64,000 bases of DNA from Bradyrhizobium sp. SZCCT0231 (GCF_018130245.1 NZ_JAFCKP010000005.1:62001-126000); one strand, 5' to 3'. Shown: positions 17,547 through 26,661, counted from the first letter of the stretch. Numbers and translations: made by a program. The notes: generated by a model from the letters alone, not told the origin.

Positions 17547-18494
17547 TTGTCCGACACGCCTTACCCAATCGATCTCGACAGTATTCGCGGCGCATTTCCG
17601 CCGGGCATCGACGCGCCGCCGCTGCTGGTCGATTTTGCCGCCTGGCTCAAGGGGCGCCCCTGGGGCAGCGTCGGCCGCTTCGCCTTGCAAGGCCAGTTCT
17701 CCGATTCCGCGCCGATCGTCGACGGCAGTCCGCTGCGCGACAGGTTTTCATTGTTCATGCGATTGCCGGACGGCTCGGCCGTCGGCGGCTGGTATGGCGC
17801 CGGTCTCGACCGCGACAATCCGCCGATCGTCGGGCTGGGATCGGAGGGCGACTATGAGCTGCTCGCACCGAGCCTCGACGGGCTGCTTGCCAAGCTGACG
17901 TCGCAAGCCTTCGACAAGGCCTGGAGCGATCTCAAGCCGAACGAGGAGGTCGAGTGCCAGACCGTCGAGCTCGCGCAATGGCTCGCCAAACGGCCGGCCG
18001 GCGAGGTGGCTGCACCGGAGGACGGCGGATCGGACCTGCCTGATTTCCGCGGCTTCATGGAAAAATGGAGCCGGGACCGCGAGGACTATTGGGCCAGCCA
18101 TCGTCTGATGGCCGAGCTCGGCTGGCGGCTTGCCGCTCATCTGCCCAAGGGCAAGAATTCCTGGGACAAGACGCGTTTCGAGATCGCGATCGTCGGCAGC
18201 CAATACCAGGCGCGTGTGTTGACGCGCGGACCGCAGCCGTTCGAGGAAGCGGACTCGATCGAATCCCTGCTGCGCGACCTGCGCGAGGAGATGCGCTGCG
18301 CGCAGCCCGAGCTTGGCCTGTGGTACGTGATGAATTTCGGACTCTATGCCGACGGCCGCATCATGCCGAGCTTCGAGTACGATTTGCGCCCGACCATTGG
18401 AGGCGAGCCGGCGCTGCTGTCCGAGGCGAAGGCCGATCTCGCCCGCGCATCAAGGCCGGCGCGCTGGGTGCCGAGATGGCTGGCGGCATCCTGA
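17547..18494 (+). CDS. Conserved hypothetical protein, two-domain, SMI1/DUF600-like flavour
   Basis: A 315-residue soluble acidic protein starting at TTG (MSDTPYPIDL). The first half (about 15-130) has the pattern of SMI1/KNR4-like modules (WGSVGRFALQG, GLGSEGDYELLAPSLDGLLA). The second half (about 150-300) has IVGSQYQARVL and GRIMPSFEYDLRP, which resembles DUF600-type immunity proteins. Both resemblances are by eye and weak. No toxin gene is adjacent. I do not recognise a definite family; the codon use is that of the host chromosome. Confidence 0.7.
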   Translation: MSDTPYPIDLDSIRGAFPPGIDAPPLLVDFAAWLKGRPWGSVGRFALQGQFSDSAPIVDGSPLRDRFSLFMRLPDGSAVGGWYGAGLDRDNPPIVGLGSEGDYELLAPSLDGLLAKLTSQAFDKAWSDLKPNEEVECQTVELAQWLAKRPAGEVAAPEDGGSDLPDFRGFMEKWSRDREDYWASHRLMAELGWRLAAHLPKGKNSWDKTRFEIAIVGSQYQARVLTRGPQPFEEADSIESLLRDLREEMRCAQPELGLWYVMNFGLYADGRIMPSFEYDLRPTIGGEPALLSEAKADLARASRPARWVPRWLAAS

Positions 18495-18591
18495 AGCTCG
18501 GAATCCCGCGATGCTGCCGCCCAGCCGGCGCGCCGAAATCTTCTGCTGTCGTGCCATCTTGACCTCGCGGGAACGGCACCTTCGATCCCCC

Positions 18592-18622
18592 TTGACTTAG
18601 AGTGCGCTCGAAGGGGTATCTG
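18592..18622 (+). promoter_or_regulatory. MerR-type promoter with 19-base spacer
   Basis: TTGACT (18592-18597) and TATCTG (18617-18622) are separated by 19 bases instead of the usual 17. The spacer holds the imperfect dyad CTTAGAG...CTCGAAG. Overlong spacers with a central dyad are the hallmark of promoters that MerR-family proteins activate by twisting DNA. It lies 30 bases before the merR-type gene, so autoregulation is likely. Confidence 0.7.
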
Positions 18623-18651
18623 TACGTGCGTCAGTACGAGAACGGGCACAC

Positions 18652-19083
18652 ATGAAGATCGGCGACCTCGCAAAACGAACCGGCTTGTCGACTCACACGT
18701 TGCGTTACTATGAGCGCATCGGGCTGCTGCCATACGCAGACCGGGATCGTTCCGGCCAGCGTGACTTTGACGCATCGATCCTGACATGGATCGAATTCCT
18801 CGGTCGGCTCAAGACCACGGGAATGCCGATCCGGGACATGTTGCGTTACGCGGCGCTTCGTGATGAAGGCGAAGCCACCGGGCCCGCCCGGCGGCAGATG
18901 CTGGAAATCCACCGGCAACAGGTCCGCATGCAGATTGCCGAACTCCAGGAATGCCTGCTCGTCCTTGATACCAAGATCGCCGGCTATGCCAGCGGCGAAC
19001 AGAGGACGAAGGAAAATGACGCACGCCCAAACACAAGCCGAAAGCCGCTTCGATCGCGGCCAGCGGGCCCTGTCACGCATTGA
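18652..19083 (+). CDS. MerR-family transcriptional regulator
   Basis: 143 residues: an N-terminal winged helix-turn-helix (MKIGDLAKRTGLSTHTLRYYERIGLL), then a dimerisation helix (about 80-120). No cysteine pattern for metal sensing is seen, so it is probably of the organic-effector branch that pairs with small oxidoreductase or decarboxylase-like genes. Its 3' end overlaps the start of the next gene by 68 bases, which implies co-transcription and coupled translation. A MerR-type promoter lies directly upstream. Confidence 0.9.
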   Translation: MKIGDLAKRTGLSTHTLRYYERIGLLPYADRDRSGQRDFDASILTWIEFLGRLKTTGMPIRDMLRYAALRDEGEATGPARRQMLEIHRQQVRMQIAELQECLLVLDTKIAGYASGEQRTKENDARPNTSRKPLRSRPAGPVTH

Positions 19084-19435
19084 CGGCAGAGCCGGCGAAA
19101 AGGTCGTCGCCTCACTCGCCGACATCGCTCCGGATTTCGCACGATACGTGATCGAGTTTCCCTTCGGCGACATTTACAGCCGCCCGGACCTCGGCCTGCG
19201 CGATCGAGAGATCGCGACGATCGCCGCACTGACGGCGCTCGGAAATGCCGCGCCTCAGCTCAAAGTGCATATCGAGGCGGGTCTGAACGTCGGGCTGTCC
19301 CGCGACGAGATCGTGGAGATCATCATGCAGATGGCCGTCTATGCGGGCTTCCCGGCGGCGGTGAACGGGCTGTTCGCAGCCAAGGAGGTGTTTTCCGCGC
19401 ATGACGGACGGCAGGCGTCGGGAGAAGCCACATGA
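19016..19435 (+). CDS. Carboxymuconolactone decarboxylase family protein
   Basis: 139 residues of the all-helical CMD/AhpD fold: RDREIATIAALTALGNAAPQL and GLSRDEIVEIIMQMAVYAGFP. The CxxC of peroxidatic AhpD proteins is absent, so it belongs with the gamma-CMD-like members rather than alkylhydroperoxidases. The start MTHAQTQAESR is inside the MerR gene; an upstream start in the same frame would duplicate too much of that gene. It is probably the effector gene of the MerR regulator. Its substrate is unknown. Confidence 0.85.
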   Translation: MTHAQTQAESRFDRGQRALSRIDGRAGEKVVASLADIAPDFARYVIEFPFGDIYSRPDLGLRDREIATIAALTALGNAAPQLKVHIEAGLNVGLSRDEIVEIIMQMAVYAGFPAAVNGLFAAKEVFSAHDGRQASGEAT

Positions 19436-19549
19436 CCAACTCGCTTCAAACTCTCTTCTGCTCGGCAGCATTGGTCAGTGCGTGCCGATCTCTTCCGCGC
19501 ACCCAACCGCAGCGCTAGGTACCGAAATGGCCGGCCTGCCGCGGCGCCT

Positions 19550-20875
19550 CTAGAACCCCGCGACGCTGCCGTGCAGATCGTATTGGTCTGCGCGCTCGAT
19601 TTTCGCCGTGACGATCTCGCCGACACGCAAGGGGCGGCGGCTCGTGAGATACACCGCGCCGTCGATCTCCGGCGCATCGGCCTTGGAGCGGCCCTTGGCG
19701 ACGGTCGGGCCGACCTCGTCGATGATGATCTGCTGGCGTGTGCCGACCTTGCGCTTCAGCCGGCGTGCCGAGATCTTCTGCTGGCGGGCCATCAGCGCGT
19801 TGTAGCGCTCCTGCTTGACCGCTTCGGGCACCGGGTTCTCGATCGCGTTCGAGGTGGCGCCGGCGACCGGCTCGTATTTGAAGCAGCCGACGCGGTCGAT
19901 CTCGGCTTCGTCCAGCCAGTCGAGCAGATAGGCGAAGTCGGCATCGGTCTCGCCGGGGAAGCCGACGATGAAGGTCGAGCGCAAGGCGAGGTCGGGGCAT
20001 TCCTCGCGCCAGCGCTTGATCCGCGCCAGCGTCTTGTCCTGCGCCGCCGGACGCTTCATCGCCTTCAGCACCTCCGGGCTCGCGTGCTGGAACGGGATGT
20101 CGAGATAGGGCAGCACCGTGCCTTGCGTCATCAGCGCGATGACTTCGTCGACATGCGGGTAGGGGTAGACATATTGCAAGCGGACCCAGGCCCCGAGCTC
20201 GCCGAGCTCGCGCGCGAGGTCGAGGAACTTGGCGCGGACCTGGCGGTCCTTCCACGGGCTCTCCGCATATTTCAGATCGACGCCGTAAGCCGAGGTGTCC
20301 TGCGAGATCACCAGCAGTTCCTTGACGCCGGCGCCGACCAGGCGCTCGGCCTCGCGCAGCACGTCGTTGGCGGGGCGCGAGACGAGATCGCCGCGCAGCT
20401 TCGGGATGATGCAGAAGGTGCAGCGGTTGTTGCAGCCCTCGGAGATCTTCAAATAGGCGTAGTGGCGGGGCGTCAGCTTGATGCCCTGCGGCGGCACCAG
20501 GTCGAGATGCGGATTGTGGGCCGGCGGCAGCGCGCGGTGCACGGCATCCAGCACGCTCTCATATTGCTGCGGGCCGGTGATGGAGAGCACGCCCGGATAG
20601 GCCTGCTCGATCTGCTCGGGTTCCGCGCCCATGCAGCCCGTTACGATCACCTTGCCGTTCTCGGCCATGGCCTCGCCGATCGCTGAGAGCGATTCTTGCT
20701 TGGCGCTGTCGAGGAAACCGCAGGTGTTGACGATGACGATGTCGGCCCCGTCATGCTTGCGGGCGAGCTCATAGCCCTCCGCGCGCAGGCGCGTGATGAT
20801 GCGCTCGGAATCCACCAATGCCTTGGGACACCCGAGCGACACGAAGCTGACCTTGGGCGCAGCCGTCTGATCCAT
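19550..20875 (-). CDS. rimO: Ribosomal protein S12 methylthiotransferase RimO
   Basis: A 441-residue radical-SAM enzyme that adds a methylthio group to the conserved aspartate of ribosomal protein S12. The N-terminal domain has the three auxiliary-cluster cysteines ([29 protein letters not shown]). The radical-SAM core has C-x3-C-x2-C in CNNRCTFC (about 153-160), and the C-terminus is a TRAM domain (about 375-441). Length and motif order are standard. It is divergent from nasT. Confidence 0.97.
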   Translation of the reverse strand: MDQTAAPKVSFVSLGCPKALVDSERIITRLRAEGYELARKHDGADIVIVNTCGFLDSAKQESLSAIGEAMAENGKVIVTGCMGAEPEQIEQAYPGVLSITGPQQYESVLDAVHRALPPAHNPHLDLVPPQGIKLTPRHYAYLKISEGCNNRCTFCIIPKLRGDLVSRPANDVLREAERLVGAGVKELLVISQDTSAYGVDLKYAESPWKDRQVRAKFLDLARELGELGAWVRLQYVYPYPHVDEVIALMTQGTVLPYLDIPFQHASPEVLKAMKRPAAQDKTLARIKRWREECPDLALRSTFIVGFPGETDADFAYLLDWLDEAEIDRVGCFKYEPVAGATSNAIENPVPEAVKQERYNALMARQQKISARRLKRKVGTRQQIIIDEVGPTVAKGRSKADAPEIDGAVYLTSRRPLRVGEIVTAKIERADQYDLHGSVAGF

Positions 20876-20986
20876 ATCTGAACTGCCTGATTGACGGGGC
20901 CTGAGCTAGTCCCAATTGCCCATAATTACAACCCTTTGCAGGGCGTTCCGGCGTGCTATGGATGAATCACTGGTGGTGAGTGAGCT

Positions 20987-21577
20987 ATGAGCGCCGAACA
21001 GTCGCCCAAAATCGTGATCGTCGACGAAAGCCCGATCCGGGCCGCGATCCTGGAGGAGGGGTTGCGGGAGGCCGGATTCACCCAGGTCGTCCATATCCGC
21101 GAGATGCAGAGCCTGCTCGCCCGTATTTATGCGGTCGACCCCGACATCATCCTGATCGACCTGGAGAACCCCAGCCGCGACGTGCTGGAAGCGATGTTCC
21201 AGGTCAGCCGCGCCGTGAAGCGGCCGATTGCCATGTTCGTCGACCAGAGCGATTCAGCCTCGATCCAGGCCTCGGTCGAGGCGGGGGTGTCCGCCTATAT
21301 CGTCGACGGGCTGAAGAAGGAGCGCATCAAGCCGATCCTCGACCTCTGCGTGTCCCGCTTCAACGCCTTCGCCAAGCTCCAGGAGGAGCTGGAGCGGACC
21401 AAGTCGCAACTCGAGGACCGCAAGATCATCGAACGCGCCAAGGGCATTTTGATGAAGGTGAAGGGCCTGACCGAAGACGAGGCCTATGTGCTGCTGCGCT
21501 CCACCGCGATGCGCGAGAAGAAGAAAATCGGCGAGATCGCGCAGTCGATCATCACCGCGTCGGAGATGCTGAAATGA
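20987..21577 (+). CDS. nasT: ANTAR-domain response regulator NasT
   Basis: 196 residues: a receiver-like domain (about 8-120; IVIVDESPIR, IILIDLENPS), a coiled linker (about 125-140) and the RNA-binding ANTAR domain (about 135-190; ERAKGILMKVKGLTEDEAYVLLRSTAM). NasT binds paired hairpins in leader RNAs of nitrate and nitrite assimilation genes and prevents termination; NasS holds it inactive when nitrate is absent. The stop overlaps the nasS start (ATGA), so the two are co-translated. Confidence 0.95.
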   Translation: MSAEQSPKIVIVDESPIRAAILEEGLREAGFTQVVHIREMQSLLARIYAVDPDIILIDLENPSRDVLEAMFQVSRAVKRPIAMFVDQSDSASIQASVEAGVSAYIVDGLKKERIKPILDLCVSRFNAFAKLQEELERTKSQLEDRKIIERAKGILMKVKGLTEDEAYVLLRSTAMREKKKIGEIAQSIITASEMLK

Positions 21578-22737
21578 CCGCCACCCTCCGCATCGGGTTC
21601 ATTCCGCTGGTCGATGCCGCCGCCCTGATCGTCGCGGTCGACAAGGGATTTGCCGCCGCCGAAGGGCTCGAGGTCGAGCTGGTGCGCGAGGTCTCCTGGT
21701 CCAACGTGCGCGACAAGCTCAATATCGGCCTGTTCGACGCTGCGCATCTGCTGGCGCCCGTGGCGATCGCGTCCTCGCTCGGGCTCGGTCACGTCAAGGT
21801 GCCGATCGCCGCGCCCTTCAATCTCGGCATCAACGGCAATGCCATCACGGTGTCGCCGGCGCTCCATGTGGCGCTGATGGAGGAGATCGACGGCGACCGC
21901 TTTGACCCGATGGCGACGGCGAAGGCGCTGGCGAAGGTCGTTGCCACCAGGCGCAAGGCCGGCGCCGAGCCGCTGACCTTCGGCATGACCTTCCCGTTCT
22001 CCACCCACAACTATCAATTGCGGTTCTGGATGGCGGCGGCGGGCGTTGATCCCGACGAGGACGTGCGCCTCGTGGTGCTGCCGCCGCCCTATATGGTCGA
22101 CAGCCTCAAGAATGGCCATGTCGATGCGTTCTGCGTCGGCGCGCCCTGGAACTCGGTCGCGGTCGATCTCGGCATCGGTCACATCCTGCATTTCGTGTCC
22201 GACATCCTGGCCCATGCGGCGGAGAAGGTGCTGGCGGTCCGCCAGGCCTGGGCCGACAAGAATCCGGACGTGGTCGCAGCACTGGTGCGCGCGGCCGTGA
22301 AAGCCGCCGAGTTCATCGAGCATCCCGAGAACCGCACGGAAGCGGCGCAGATCCTGGCCCAGCCGGAGCGGATCGGCGTCGATGCCGAGGTCATCCAGCG
22401 CACCCTCACCGGACGCCTCAAGATCTCGCCCGACGGCACGTTCCGCGAAAGCGGCCGCTATCTCCTCGTTGGGCGCGAAGGGGCGGGGCGCCCGGACCCG
22501 GTCCAGGCGGCCTGGCTCTATGCTCAGATGGTGCGCTGGGGGCAGACGGCGCTGACCCCTGACGGTGTCAGGACGGCGATGGCGGTGTTCAGGCCCGACC
22601 TCTACGACGCGGCCTTGGGCAACAGGGCGCCCACCGAAGCTCCCGCGGCGTTCGGCGCCTTCGCCGGCCCCGTCTTCGATCCCGACAACATCCGGGGACA
22701 TCTCGAGGCCTTCGCGGTCGGGCGCTGGAAAGCTTGA
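21574..22737 (+). CDS. nasS: Nitrate/nitrite sensor NasS (NrtA/CmpA-like, cytoplasmic)
   Basis: 387 residues of the NrtA/CmpA periplasmic-binding fold but with no signal peptide (MTATLRIGFIPLVDAAAL), as expected for the cytoplasmic sensor NasS. Known role: in the absence of nitrate or nitrite it binds NasT; ligand binding releases NasT. Family features include GFIPLVDAA, APFNLGINGNAITVS, TFGMTFPFSTHNYQLRFW and VGAPWN. It directly precedes the nirA leader, one predicted target of released NasT. Confidence 0.94.
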   Translation: MTATLRIGFIPLVDAAALIVAVDKGFAAAEGLEVELVREVSWSNVRDKLNIGLFDAAHLLAPVAIASSLGLGHVKVPIAAPFNLGINGNAITVSPALHVALMEEIDGDRFDPMATAKALAKVVATRRKAGAEPLTFGMTFPFSTHNYQLRFWMAAAGVDPDEDVRLVVLPPPYMVDSLKNGHVDAFCVGAPWNSVAVDLGIGHILHFVSDILAHAAEKVLAVRQAWADKNPDVVAALVRAAVKAAEFIEHPENRTEAAQILAQPERIGVDAEVIQRTLTGRLKISPDGTFRESGRYLLVGREGAGRPDPVQAAWLYAQMVRWGQTALTPDGVRTAMAVFRPDLYDAALGNRAPTEAPAAFGAFAGPVFDPDNIRGHLEAFAVGRWKA

Positions 22738-23067
22738 TTCGCGACTGCTTAATTGTTGTGCATATAAGTTCGTTGACTAATGTTTGGGCCGGCTGCTCGA
22801 ATTTCGGGAGGGTTTTCGGGCTGATATCTCCCGGATGTTCTCCTAATAGCCTGAAACAATGTCGGTTTCTCTTTCGACCCAGCTGGCACGCAACTTGAAT
22901 GTTGCGCTGCGGCCAGCTTGTCATAGGTGCCTGCTGAGCCAAGTCCCGCAGCAACGAAGCTGATCGGACCGTGAGTAACGAAGCCGGCCCCTGAGCCAGC
23001 CGAGTTCCTTGCGGGTCGCCAATCCGTCGAAGCCACTCTGGTGGCCGCAGGAGCTTCGTTACCGACC
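22738..23067 (+). promoter_or_regulatory. nirA leader region with candidate RNA switch
   Basis: A 330-base gap between nasS and nirA. It holds a sigma-54-like promoter (separate entry) and about 155 bases of transcribed leader. Segments AACGAAGCT (22953-22961) and GTAACGAAGC (22975-22984) are each complementary to the region around the nirA ribosome-binding site (AGCTTCGTT at 23052-23060 and GCTTCGTTAC at 23053-23062), so only one can pair at a time. GCCAC-TCTG-GTGGC (23032-23045) forms a small stable hairpin just before the ribosome-binding site. GCTGCGG/CCGCAGC (about 22908-22952) encloses the first part. I could not assign a unique pair of ANTAR hexaloop hairpins. Confidence 0.6.
22884..22899 (+). 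promoter_or_regulatory. Sigma-54-type promoter of nirA
   Basis: TGGCACGCAACTTGAA matches the RpoN consensus TGGCACG-N4-TTGCA except that the -12 GC reads GA. The GG and GA doublets are 10 bases apart, as required. Nitrogen-controlled (NtrC) activation fits the gene's role, though I see no clear NtrC site upstream. Confidence 0.65.
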
Positions 23068-24849
23068 ATGAAAATCGATACGCTCTCAATCGACTTTACC
23101 GACGAGCAGAAGCGCTATCTCGAAGGCTTCACGACCGGCCTGCAGATCAGCCGGGTCGGCCGCGGCCTTGGCGCGGGCGCCGGCAAGGCGAATGCCGAGC
23201 CGACCGGTCCCGACGCCGTGCACATCAAGGCGCAGGACAAGGTGATCGCGTCGGGCAAGAAGCTCGCCGACCAGGAGAAGTTCAAGCGCGACGAGCATCC
23301 CTTCGATGCCTATCCGCGCCTCTGCCAGCAGGCGCTCGACAACACCCCGCCGAGCCCGGCGGACAATTTCCGCTGGCGCTATTACGGCATCTTCTATGTC
23401 GCGCCGACGCAGGACTCCTACATGAGCCGCCTGCGCATTCCGAACGGCATCATGAAGCATTGGCAGCTGTCAGGCCTTGCCGATCTCGCCGACGAACTCT
23501 GCGGCCCCTACAGCCACGTCACGACGCGCGCCAATCTCCAGCTTCGCGAGATTCCGCCGAAGAACGCGGTGAAGCTGATCGAAGGCATCCAGGAGCTCGG
23601 CCTGTGCTCGCGCGGCTCCGGCGCCGACAACATCCGCAACGTGACGGGAACGCCGACCGCGGGCATCGATCCCCAGGAAATCATCGACACGCGGCCCTAT
23701 GCGCGCGAATGGCACTACCACATCCTCAACGACCGCTCGCTCTACGGCCTGCCGCGCAAGTTCAACGTCGCCTTCGACGGCGCCGGCAGGATCGCGGTGC
23801 TGGAAGAGACCAACGACATCGCTTTCACCGCCTATGAGGTGAAGGACGGTTTCGGCGTCGAGCCCGGCGTCTGGTTCCGGCTCGGCCTCGGTGGCATCAC
23901 CGGCCACAAGGACTTTGCAAAATATTCCGGCATCATCGTCAAGCCGGAGCAGGCGACCGCCGTTGCCGACGCCATCGTGCGCGTGTTCATCGACCATGGC
24001 GACCGCACCAACCGCAACAAGGCGCGGCTGAAATATGTGCTCGACGCCATGGGCCATGACGGCTTCCTCAAGCTGGTTGAAGAGCGGCTGAAGACGCCGT
24101 TCACGCGCGTGCCGGAAGAGGCGTTCGCGCTGCGGCCCGCCGCGGACCGTATGGCCCATATCGGCGTGCACAAGCAGAAGCAGGACGGCCTCAACTGGAT
24201 CGGAGTGTCGCTGACGCTCGGTAAGCTCACCTGCGATCAGATGCGCGGCCTCGCCAAGGTTGCGCAGGACCTCGGTGACGGCGAGATCCGCCTGACCGTC
24301 TGGCAGAACCTCTTGATCTCGGGCGTGCGCGACGAGAATGTCGAGCTTACGGTCGCGGCGATCAAGCAGATCGGGCTCGCCGTGGAAGCCTCGCACATCC
24401 GCGCCGGCCTGATCGCCTGCACCGGCAATGCCGGCTGCCGCTTCGCCGCCGCCAATACCAAGCGCCATGCCGCCGAGATCGGCGACTGGTGCGAGCCGCG
24501 CGTCGCCATGGACAAGCCGGTGAACATCCACGTCACCGGCTGTCACCATTCCTGCGCCCAGCACTACATCAGCGATATCGGCCTGATCGGCGCGCGTGTG
24601 CCGGCCGGCGAGGAAGACACGGTCGAGGGTTATCACCTCTTCACCGGCGGCGGGTTCGGTCCCGACGCCGATGTCGGGCAGGAGGTCTATCACGACCTCA
24701 AGGCCGAGGACGCGCCGAAGACGGTCGAACGACTGCTCAAGGCCTATATCGCCCATCGTTCGTCTCCCGACGAAACCTTCCTGTCTTTTGCGCGCCGCCA
24801 TGACGGCGAAACGCTGCGCAAGCTGGCCGATGCACAGGTGTCCGCATGA
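23068..24849 (+). CDS. nirA: Assimilatory nitrite reductase NirA (siroheme/4Fe-4S)
   Basis: A 593-residue enzyme of the nitrite/sulfite reductase family that reduces nitrite to ammonium. Two ferredoxin-like/siroheme half-repeats are visible (LRIPNGIMKHWQL, RANLQLREI and the second copy WIGVSLTLGKL, RLTVWQNLL). The cluster cysteines are C-x5-C in CTGNAGC (about residue 451) and C-x3-C in CHHSC (about 492). The context (nasT, nasS) favours nitrite over sulfite. The stop overlaps the start of the partner reductase (ATGA). Confidence 0.92.
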   Translation: MKIDTLSIDFTDEQKRYLEGFTTGLQISRVGRGLGAGAGKANAEPTGPDAVHIKAQDKVIASGKKLADQEKFKRDEHPFDAYPRLCQQALDNTPPSPADNFRWRYYGIFYVAPTQDSYMSRLRIPNGIMKHWQLSGLADLADELCGPYSHVTTRANLQLREIPPKNAVKLIEGIQELGLCSRGSGADNIRNVTGTPTAGIDPQEIIDTRPYAREWHYHILNDRSLYGLPRKFNVAFDGAGRIAVLEETNDIAFTAYEVKDGFGVEPGVWFRLGLGGITGHKDFAKYSGIIVKPEQATAVADAIVRVFIDHGDRTNRNKARLKYVLDAMGHDGFLKLVEERLKTPFTRVPEEAFALRPAADRMAHIGVHKQKQDGLNWIGVSLTLGKLTCDQMRGLAKVAQDLGDGEIRLTVWQNLLISGVRDENVELTVAAIKQIGLAVEASHIRAGLIACTGNAGCRFAAANTKRHAAEIGDWCEPRVAMDKPVNIHVTGCHHSCAQHYISDIGLIGARVPAGEEDTVEGYHLFTGGGFGPDADVGQEVYHDLKAEDAPKTVERLLKAYIAHRSSPDETFLSFARRHDGETLRKLADAQVSA

Positions 24850-26456
24850 ACCAGATCACCCCTCCGCCCAGGCTCGATATCATTCCCGCCAGCGCGCCGT
24901 TCTCCGATGCGCAGCGCTCCTGGCTGAACGGCTTCTTCGCCGGGCTGCTGTCGCCTGACGTCGCCGCGCCGCTGTCGGCGGAGCAGGGCGCCGCCGTCCT
25001 GCAAGGCGCAGCCGGCGACGGCGACGATGGCGAAGCGCCGTGGCACGACCAGACCATGCCGATCGCCGAGCGGATGAAGCTCGCCGAGGGCCGTCCCCTG
25101 CGTCGCAAGATGATGGCGGCGATGGCGCAGCAGGATTGCGGCCAGTGCGGCTACAATTGCCACGATTATTCGGAGGCGATCGCGGGCCGCAGCGAAGCGC
25201 GGCTCAACCTCTGCGTTCCCGGCGGCAAGGAAACCGCGCGGATGCTGAAGTCGCTGTACGAGGAGCTCGACAAGGCCCCGGCGGCCAAAGCGGCGGACAA
25301 GCCGGACGCTCCGGCGCCGGCCGTGACCGTGACCATCGCAGAGCCCGGCCGCTCGCGCGACAATCCGACTGAAGCGACCTTCCTGTCGCGCCGCCTTCTC
25401 AACAAGGGCAAGTCGGAGAAGGAGACCTATCACATCGAGTTCGATCTCTCCGCGAGCAAGCTCGACTACGTGGTTGGTGACAGCTTCGGCGTGTTCGCGC
25501 GCAACGATGTCGGCCTCGTCGACCAGATCATCGCGCTGCTCGGCGCCTCCCACACGACGAGGGTCAACGGCAAGACTCTGCGCGAGGTGCTGATCGACGA
25601 CGTCTCGCTGTCACCGGCGCCCGACACGCTGTTCGAGTTGATCTCCTTCATCACTGGCGGCGCGGCCCGCGAGAAGGCGCGAGCGCTGGCGCAGGGCGAG
25701 GATCCCGATGGCGATGCCGCGACCCTCGACGTGATGGCGGCGCTGCAGAAGTTTTCCGGCACGCGGCCGCATCCCGAGGCCTTTGTCGAGGCGCTGGAGC
25801 CGCTGCAGCCGCGGCTTTACTCGATCTCGTCCTCGCACAATGCGACGCCGGGAAAGCTGTCGCTGACGGTCGATTCCGTGCGCTACGTCATCGGCAAGCG
25901 CAAGCGCGTCGGCGTCGCCTCGACCTTCCTCGGCGAGCGCATCAACGAGGGCGAAAAGCTCAAGGTCTATGTGCAGAAGGCGCATGGTTTCGCCCTGCCG
26001 CAGGATCCGAAGACCCCGATCATCATGGTCGGACCCGGCACCGGCATCGCGCCGTTCCGCGCCTTCCTGCTCGACCGCAAGGCCACCGGCGCGCCCGGCA
26101 AGAACTGGCTGTTCTTCGGCCATCAGCGCAGCGATTGCGATTTCTTCTACCAGGACGAGCTCAACGCGATGAAGACCTCGGGGCTCTTGACGCGCTTGTC
26201 GCTGGCCTGGTCGCGCGACGGCGAGAAGAAGTTTTACGTGCAGGATCGCATGCGCGAGGTCGGCCGCGAATTGTGGACCTGGCTCGCCGAAGGCGCGCAT
26301 CTCTACATCTGCGGCGATGCCAAGCGCATGGCCAAGGACGTCGAGCGCGCGCTGGTCGATATCGTCGCCCAGTTCGGCGCGCGTTCGACGGATGAGGCGG
26401 TCAGCTTCGTCGCCGAGCTCAAGAAGACCGGCCGCTTCCAGGCTGACGTGTACTAA
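24846..26456 (+). CDS. CysJ-like FAD/NADPH reductase with N-terminal Fe-S domain
   Basis: 536 residues. The N-terminal part (about 95-130) is a four-cysteine cluster domain (CGQCGYNC ... NLCVPGG) instead of the flavodoxin domain of sulfite reductase alpha subunits. The remainder is a CysJ-type diflavin-reductase module: FAD site RLYSISSS (about 323), NADPH site MVGPGTGIAPFRAF (about 394), CGDAKRMAKDVE (about 490) and the C-terminal tyrosine in GRFQADVY. By its overlap with nirA it is probably the electron donor to NirA, passing electrons from NADPH through FAD and a 4Fe-4S cluster in place of free ferredoxin. The role is an inference. Confidence 0.85.
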   Translation: MNQITPPPRLDIIPASAPFSDAQRSWLNGFFAGLLSPDVAAPLSAEQGAAVLQGAAGDGDDGEAPWHDQTMPIAERMKLAEGRPLRRKMMAAMAQQDCGQCGYNCHDYSEAIAGRSEARLNLCVPGGKETARMLKSLYEELDKAPAAKAADKPDAPAPAVTVTIAEPGRSRDNPTEATFLSRRLLNKGKSEKETYHIEFDLSASKLDYVVGDSFGVFARNDVGLVDQIIALLGASHTTRVNGKTLREVLIDDVSLSPAPDTLFELISFITGGAAREKARALAQGEDPDGDAATLDVMAALQKFSGTRPHPEAFVEALEPLQPRLYSISSSHNATPGKLSLTVDSVRYVIGKRKRVGVASTFLGERINEGEKLKVYVQKAHGFALPQDPKTPIIMVGPGTGIAPFRAFLLDRKATGAPGKNWLFFGHQRSDCDFFYQDELNAMKTSGLLTRLSLAWSRDGEKKFYVQDRMREVGRELWTWLAEGAHLYICGDAKRMAKDVERALVDIVAQFGARSTDEAVSFVAELKKTGRFQADVY

Positions 26457-26661
26457 GCCTGCTGTCACTCCACCGTCATCCGGGCCGGTTCCAACTGGCT
26501 CGGATTTGAACGAATAAGATTCTCGGAACCCGCACCTGGAGAGAATTTGCATCTGCGATGCGGCGTCCTCAGAGAAGGCGCATCGCTATTTGCGCCACCG
26601 TCTTGCCTCCCGCCCAGGTTGATCGTTCATACTCCCACAAATGGGGCGTTGGAGATCGACC

